Assembly: GCA_016718655.1 (NCBI GenBank)
Contig: JADKCV010000043.1
Coordinates: 1-36,464 of the forward strand
DNA length: 36,464 nt
Origin: Flavobacteriales bacterium
GTDB taxonomy: Bacteria > Bacteroidota > Bacteroidia > Flavobacteriales_F > PHOS-HE28
Direction of reading: 5' to 3'
The translations under genes were made by a program, and so were the position numbers. The notes under the pieces are model-generated. The model made no database searches and was not told the DNA's origin. It worked only from the letters and a program-made list of their open reading frames with translations. Shown piece after piece: positions 32,369 through 36,464 of the stretch; the first letter of the stretch is position 1; each line of letters starts with the position of its first letter.

Positions 32369-32770
32369 CTAACGTGCGTCAGGTGGGCGTAACGCGGACC
32401 ACGTGAGCCAAGCCCAACCGACCAGGAAAAGGAGGCCCCCGATGGGTGTGATCGGGCCCAGCACCTTCCCGGCATGCTCCCAACCATGCAAAGTCCTGGT
32501 ACTGAGCAGGTAGATGGAGCCGCTGAACAGCAGGACACCAACCAGGAACAAACGCGCTATCCCCTTCACGGGCAGGTCCTTGATCGTCCCGGAGAGTAGC
32601 ACTACCGCTAGCATTGCAAGACCGTGGTAGAACTGGTACTCGACCGCCGTGTGCCACTGGACCAATGCTTCCGGGCTCAACCGGCCACGCAACCCGTGTG
32701 CGCCGAATGCACCGGCGGCCACGGCAAGGAACAGGACCATGGCGGCCCAAGCGATGGATCCTCTATGCAT
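32369..32770 (-). CDS. DUF423 family membrane protein
   Basis: A 133-residue inner-membrane protein of the DUF423 family (YgdD/YwdK type), function unknown. It has four membrane segments: MVLFLAVAAGAFGAHGL (11-27), HGLAMLAVVLLSG (49-61), ARLFLVGVLLFSGSIYLL (72-89) and ITPIGGLLFLVGWAWLTW (106-123). The conserved AAGAFGAHGLRGRL motif (18-31), VQWHTAVEYQFYHGLAML and ITPIGG are all present, and length is normal. It starts 16 nt downstream of a -7-like CATCTTTG on the minus strand, which lies directly behind the terminator of the upstream LPP20 gene, and it ends 56 nt before the pckA start. Confidence 0.9.
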   Translation of the reverse strand: MHRGSIAWAAMVLFLAVAAGAFGAHGLRGRLSPEALVQWHTAVEYQFYHGLAMLAVVLLSGTIKDLPVKGIARLFLVGVLLFSGSIYLLSTRTLHGWEHAGKVLGPITPIGGLLFLVGWAWLTWSALRPPDAR

Positions 32771-32786
32771 GGAGTGGATGGGGTTG

Positions 32787-32794
32787 CAAAGATG
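32787..32794 (-). promoter_or_regulatory. Candidate -7 element CATCTTTG for the DUF423 gene
   Basis: Seven of eight match to TAnnTTTG on the minus strand, 16 nt before the ATG at 32770 and immediately downstream of the terminator hairpin of the neighbouring gene. Confidence 0.45.
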
Positions 32795-32810
32795 GGGTTG
32801 TCCAAAATAA

Positions 32811-32834
32811 GAAGCCCCCGTTCCCGGGGGCTTC
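32811..32834 (-). terminator. Intrinsic terminator of the LPP20-like lipoprotein gene
   Basis: A perfect 10-bp stem, GAAGCCCCCG (32811-32820) and CGGGGGCTTC (32825-32834), loop of 4, followed on the minus strand by TTATTTT. It lies 19 nt after the gene's stop at 32854. Confidence 0.85.
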
Positions 32835-32853
32835 TCGTGGATCTTGATCGGGA

Positions 32854-33450
32854 CTATTTGTTGCCCATCTTGTTCATTTCGGCCTCGAAGGTCTCCTTGA
32901 ATTTCTCGTAGTCGTAATCGACGCGGAGGCGCTCGTCACTGCTCAGTCGTTCGTTGTAGGCGGCAAGGAGGTCCTGGGCACTGAGTTCAATAGCGATGTA
33001 GGTCTTGAAATTGCCGGTCGCATTGACCGTGACCTGCTTCTCACAGATGGTCTTCACTCCGGTAAGTTTCTGGTCGACCACTTCACGCGTAAGGCCCTCA
33101 TAACGCTCGGCCACCTCCTCGCGGTTGTTCATTTCGCGACTGTTCACGTAGCTGTCGATGACCCGCTTGATCTGCGTGTTGATATCGGCGGCCAACAACC
33201 CTCGGGCAGCGCTGAGCGCTTTGTTCTTCGAGGTCATCTGGTCCATGCTCTCACCCACCGCGTTCTGGCGGAAAACCTTGTCGTTGGTAAAGAACTCGGG
33301 ACCCGAGCACATCACCTTGATCTCGGTTTCCCCCGAGGGAGGGGTATCTGTAACAACCTCCTTCTTCTTCTTACAAGAGGTCATGGCGCCGGACAGCATC
33401 AGTGCCGTCATCAGTACCGTCACAGTGCGGTTGGTGTTCAGGGTATTCAT
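32854..33450 (-). CDS. LPP20-type lipoprotein
   Basis: A 198-residue predicted lipoprotein. The signal sequence (VTVLMTALMLSGAMTSC) ends in lipobox MTSC, followed by KKKKEVV. The mature region resembles the LPP20 lipoprotein domain: KALSAARGLLAADINTQIKR with the alternating A..A..~L pattern typical of these, a helix YEGLTREVVDQKLTGVKTIC, the strand VTVNATGNFKTYIAIELSAQ and a C-terminal FKETFEAEMNKM helix. Family members are outer-membrane or periplasmic lipoproteins of unknown role. I chose ATG 33450; the in-frame upstream Met lacks signal character. A perfect -7 element (33523-33530) and a strong terminator make it a separate unit of the lipoprotein cluster. Confidence 0.75.
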   Translation of the reverse strand: MNTLNTNRTVTVLMTALMLSGAMTSCKKKKEVVTDTPPSGETEIKVMCSGPEFFTNDKVFRQNAVGESMDQMTSKNKALSAARGLLAADINTQIKRVIDSYVNSREMNNREEVAERYEGLTREVVDQKLTGVKTICEKQVTVNATGNFKTYIAIELSAQDLLAAYNERLSSDERLRVDYDYEKFKETFEAEMNKMGNK

Positions 33451-33522
33451 GGTTTTAGGACGTTGATGGTGTCTCTTGTGGGGTTGCTTTCCAAAGGCGT
33501 GCCAAACTTCGGCAGTGCCCGT

Positions 33523-33530
33523 CAAACTTA
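33523..33530 (-). promoter_or_regulatory. -7 promoter element TAAGTTTG overlapping a stop codon
   Basis: Perfect TAnnTTTG on the minus strand whose TAA is the stop codon of the preceding gene; it lies 72 nt before the ATG at 33450. Confidence 0.5.
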
Positions 33531-34909
33531 GAAAAGTGAGTTCATCATGGCAGGGATGATCTCCTTACGAACGTCGGAGGCGGCCTTCTTGTACGCGTCC
33601 AGGCCAGCCTTTTCGTAGGCCAGTTGAACCCCCTTGATGGCTTGCTTCCCTCCCTCATGGACCACATCCCCGGTCTTTCTGTCCCGCAAGGCATAGTTCA
33701 CATCAAGGAATGCGGTGAAGAATCCGCTGGCCTCACCGCCTTGTCTTGTTGACGTGTTCAGGGTCAGCAGTAGTTCAGCCTCTTGAGCGCGATCCACGAA
33801 GCGAAAACCACGCTTGGTCATCTCCTCACGGACCACGGTCGCAATGCCCGCATCACCCACAGGTACGCCGAGATTGGTCTCCGAGGCCCGCATATGCACC
33901 TTGGGCATCACCACGTCGATAGTGGTGCGTACCTCAGGAACCGTCAGATTCGCCAATAAGGCCTTCACCAGCAAGGGTTCCAGTTCGGGCTCACCAAGCG
34001 ATCGAGGTCCAACTTCACCACCAATTCCCTCGCGCTGGACATCACGTCGACCCCGGTAACGGTAGTCCGCAACTGACCCTCACTGTCGGTGGTCTTCAAT
34101 TCCGTAACCGGTCCAGCGGCCCCGGGAAAGGAGATCTTGATGGGCAACTGGATAAGGTCCTGAGCAGTAGCTCCGACCCGGTGCGATGCGGTCACTAGCA
34201 GTTCCCGTGTGAACCCGTTGGCGTGGTCAAGGACACAGCGCTCCGGGAGGATGTCGAACCGAACACTACTTGTGAGCACTTGTAGATCGGCATACAACTC
34301 ATTGGCCAATGGTACTTGGCGCCCGTTCACTTCAACCACATCGTTCTCCCCCCAATAGGCCTTCATTGCAAGAAGGGCTCGTAGGTCCTGGTCGACCGCA
34401 CCCCTCAGATCACCGGAAGACAAACTGGACCTCGCCCGTGCATACAGATCACTTGCGGTACCAATGGCGTTGGCCTTGCGCTCCGCCTTCAACCGTGCGT
34501 GCTCGGTCCGGGATAGCCGATAATAGTTCCAGACCTCGTTGGCGTTCTCCCAGGAATCCACCAGTTCGAAACCTTCGATCTGCTCGTTGGTGGTTGTACG
34601 GATGGAATTGGTGAAGGAGGCGTCGAACTGCCCCTTTCGATCGAGGGTGTACAGTAAGCTGTTCCCCTCCACATTCACACTGATCTCGCTCGCCAGGTCA
34701 TTGAGCGCATTCTTCTTGGCCGTCTCAACATGATCCGGGCGCGACTTGGAGGCCATCCCGATGCCGATGTAGTAGCCCGATGAAACGGGCCTCATCGCCA
34801 CCCATTCAGGACGTTGCTGTTCCTGCACAGGACTTGTCGTCACAGCCTCTTTCCGGCCCTTGCAGGCCAGTAGGGTAGCGATGAGGGCCAATGGAACGAA
34901 CGCTTTCAC
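33528..34909 (-). CDS. LPP20-family lipoprotein, frameshifted
   Basis: Two overlapping frames look like one gene. The first, from GTG 34909 (overlapping the CsgG-like stop as GTGA), has a signal sequence with lipobox LLAC, RPEWVAMRPVSSGYYIGIGM (the LPP20 start strand), AKKNALNDLASEISVNV and a beta-rich middle. It ends in a spurious VSPNWNPCW. Restoring one C at about 33998-34000 gives DLDRLGEPELEPLLVKALLANL, joining it to a second frame that contains VVREEMTKRGFRFVDRAQEAE and ends MMNSLF. The combined length of about 460 residues matches Bacteroidota LPP20 proteins I recall. It is a predicted envelope lipoprotein of unknown function, cotranslated with the CsgG-type protein. Confidence 0.75.
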
Positions 34910-36285
34910 GGAAGTCGGCTGCTTAGGTCGGACTGGATATCCACTGCCATCACCGAGCTGGCACTTCGAACGAGTTCACTGCTCAGTGTGGCAATGCTCT
35001 TCATCTCGCGTGGGGCTGATAACAATCCCCGCAGATCACGTCGCGCCCTGTCCGCAAGGTCCACCTGCCCGTTGCGGGCCGGCAGGAGTTGTTCACCATT
35101 CCCGTCGTATGTGGCGTAGTACATATGGTCCCCGGCCTCCCGTTCGACCACCTTGCTCGCTAGGACCTCACCCGTCTCCAAGGACACAAGTCGATACGAG
35201 AAGGACATCACCACCTTGTTCTCCTGGTAATACTCGGTGTAACGGGTAGGCTTATACTTGGTGACGAAGTACTTCTCTCCCGTTTCCTTGTTCACCTGTT
35301 GCACCCGATAGCTCTCGTAGGCATCCTTGGTGCTGCGGCGGAGGGTTCCGGGTTCTTCTCGATAATCCATCACGGTACCCATGAGCACGGCTTGCGCACC
35401 GATCAGGTTCCCCACCCGCACGGCGGTCTGTTCATCCACCACGCCGCTCAAGCCGAGACGCTGCTCCTCAAGGATGCGCTCGATATTCTCACGGTCGACG
35501 ATCTTGAGGAAGGGATCCTTGGTCTCCACCAAGGAGGTCATCGCATGCGCTTGCACCCTGGAGGTGACATCCGTGCGCTTGGTGGATGTCGTGAAAGGAA
35601 GCACAGCGATGGAATACTGCCCCTTGGTCAAGGCCTCCTGGCGCAGCACACCGGAATCCTTGTACCCAGGGTCCTTTTCCACCACACGGCCCAATTCATC
35701 ATAGGCCTTGCGGTAGTGTCCAGCTTCCAGATCGGCCTTGCCGGCGCGATACAGGGGCTCCAGGTACGCAACGGCCTGAAGGCTGCTGGCGTCCTTGTAA
35801 TTGGGTTCCAACTTGGCGATCTGGGAGAAGAGCAGTTCAGCCGCTCGAAAATCCTGCTTGGCCAATAACGCTTGTCCCTGATCATAAAGATCCACGAGAT
35901 GTTCCCCCTTCACCCGTTCGAAGTCGGTGCGGTAGTGGTCCGGTATTTCAAGGACAACACCCAAACGGCCCACCTGGTCCTGGTAGCGCTTGGCTTCCAG
36001 GTAGGCGGCCACGGCCTCACCCTTGTTACTGCCCATGGCCATGTTCTTGAAGAACGTGCTCAACTTATCGTTGAGGAGCATCTGGCCGGTCTTCTTCAGA
36101 CCGATCTTCGCGTCCACGTTCTTGTTGCTCCGTTGTGCGGACTGCAAGTACATCTCCGCAGCTTCGGCATAGAGTCCAGCTTCATCCAGCTTGGCGGCCT
36201 TCTTCGAGAATGACTTCGAGCCACTGCAGGACACGACCATCGTGGCCAAGGCCAAGAGGAGTGCTATGCGTGAGAAGATGGGCAT
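34906..36285 (-). CDS. CsgG/HfaB-type lipoprotein with TPR-like N-terminal region
   Basis: A 459-residue predicted lipoprotein: MPIFSRIALLLALATMVVSC with lipobox VVSC. Residues 28-215 are helical, TPR-like (LDEAGLYAEAAEMYLQSAQR, YDQGQALLAKQDFRAAELLF, KADLEAGHYRKAYDELGRVV). From about 230 the CsgG domain: YSIAVLPFTTSTKRTDVTSR, FLKIVDRENIERILEEQRLG, VRVGNLIGAQAVLMGTVMDY, and a beta-rich C-terminus with TRYTEYYQENKVVMSFSYRL. CsgG proper forms the curli secretion pore; TPR-fused CsgG-like proteins are of uncertain function and may be periplasmic or outer-membrane assemblies. No CsgA, CsgE or CsgF genes are in view. Its stop overlaps the LPP20 gene (GTGA). Confidence 0.82.
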   Translation of the reverse strand: MPIFSRIALLLALATMVVSCSGSKSFSKKAAKLDEAGLYAEAAEMYLQSAQRSNKNVDAKIGLKKTGQMLLNDKLSTFFKNMAMGSNKGEAVAAYLEAKRYQDQVGRLGVVLEIPDHYRTDFERVKGEHLVDLYDQGQALLAKQDFRAAELLFSQIAKLEPNYKDASSLQAVAYLEPLYRAGKADLEAGHYRKAYDELGRVVEKDPGYKDSGVLRQEALTKGQYSIAVLPFTTSTKRTDVTSRVQAHAMTSLVETKDPFLKIVDRENIERILEEQRLGLSGVVDEQTAVRVGNLIGAQAVLMGTVMDYREEPGTLRRSTKDAYESYRVQQVNKETGEKYFVTKYKPTRYTEYYQENKVVMSFSYRLVSLETGEVLASKVVEREAGDHMYYATYDGNGEQLLPARNGQVDLADRARRDLRGLLSAPREMKSIATLSSELVRSASSVMAVDIQSDLSSRLP

Positions 36286-36317
36286 GGGGGGTGTGAATGA
36301 TAGGCCTCGTCGAAACC

Positions 36318-36464
36318 TTAGCGTGCTTGGATGAATTCGTTCAACTCATCCATGGAACTCTCGAAGGTGAACGCATCGTTCACTTTGAAATAGTTACCGA
36401 TATCGTAGGTGCGGTCGTACGCATATTTGGCGAAATCGAGCTTGCTATCCTCGAAGCTGAAGGT
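36318..36464 (-). CDS. C-terminus of a DUF4476-like protein, partial
   Basis: Only the last 48 codons are in the window; the gene continues beyond its right edge. They encode FSFEDSKLDFAKYAYDRTYD, then IGNYFKVNDAFTFESSMDEL and a NEFIQAR end with TAA at 36318-36320. The alternating F.F..SKL..A..AY and NYF.V.DAF.FE.S...L pattern is characteristic, as I recall it, of the DUF4476 domain of secreted Bacteroidota proteins. It lies 32 nt upstream of the CsgG-type gene on the same strand, so it may belong to the same envelope cluster. Confidence 0.55.
   Translation of the reverse strand, partial: TFSFEDSKLDFAKYAYDRTYDIGNYFKVNDAFTFESSMDELNEFIQAR

Noticed and set aside
1..36464. CRISPR arrays, tRNA or rRNA genes, prophage or insertion sequences
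   Set aside because: No regularly spaced repeats, cloverleaf-like sequence, rRNA-like stretch, transposase or terminal inverted repeats were noticed on reading; a tRNAscan and CRISPR search would confirm.

Overview
The window looks like a chromosomal segment of a high-GC member of the Bacteroidota, most likely a Flavobacteriales-type lineage. This is an inference from gene content: secreted DUF4412-like proteins, a TIGR02757 protein, a BatA-like protein next to a degenerate dihydroorotase, LPP20 and CsgG-type lipoproteins, and an ATP-dependent PEP carboxykinase. Many genes are also preceded by the Bacteroidota -7 element TAnnTTTG (or a close variant). Genes are packed tightly, and at least ten neighbouring pairs share a 4-base ATGA or GTGA stop/start overlap. 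I saw no rRNA, tRNA, CRISPR array, insertion sequence, integrase or phage gene.

Region by region. 1-5086 (+): two tandem, paralogous, three-module secreted proteins of the DUF4412 kind, then a single-module DUF4412 protein. 5083-9866 (+): a YdeI-like protein, a TIGR02757 protein, a BatA-like membrane protein and a dihydroorotase homologue that has lost metal ligands. 9882-12079 (-): a thioredoxin-like protein, a tetratricopeptide-type lipoprotein, peptide deformylase and RuvX/YqgF. 12153-15251 (+): dapD, a CNNM/CorC-type transporter and a GT9 glycosyltransferase. 15271-15708 (-): QueD-like protein. 15842-20592 (+): CCA-adding enzyme, a PRiA4_ORF3-like protein, miaA and a GT-C-like polytopic protein. 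20593-22865 (-): a PAS/SpoIIE phosphatase overlapping a membrane-anchored peroxiredoxin. 22988-28066 (+): acyltransferase, DEAD-box helicase, a 420-base stretch without a convincing gene, a TPR protein, a YdcF-type protein with an inserted carbohydrate-binding-like module, DinB and DUF962 proteins. 28060-36464 (-): a substrate-binding lipoprotein, an S41 peptidase homologue without its nucleophile, pckA, a DUF423 protein, then an envelope lipoprotein cluster (two LPP20-type, one CsgG-type) and the end of a DUF4476-like gene.

Functionally it is mostly housekeeping: tRNA maturation (cca, miaA), N-terminal protein maturation (def), lysine/diaminopimelate synthesis (dapD), gluconeogenesis (pckA) and queuosine or pterin chemistry (queD), mixed with envelope proteins of unknown role. 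The parts least explained by known biology are the triple-module DUF4412-like proteins, the CsgG/LPP20 lipoprotein cluster, the YdcF/carbohydrate-binding insertion, and the peroxiredoxin/PAS-phosphatase pair.

Four genes (near 1511, 5901, 25081 and 33999) are each broken by one single-base indel that, when reversed, restores a conserved family sequence exactly. The simplest reading is residual long-read assembly error rather than pseudogenes. A fifth anomaly near 3430-3545 suggests that two genes may have been joined by indels.
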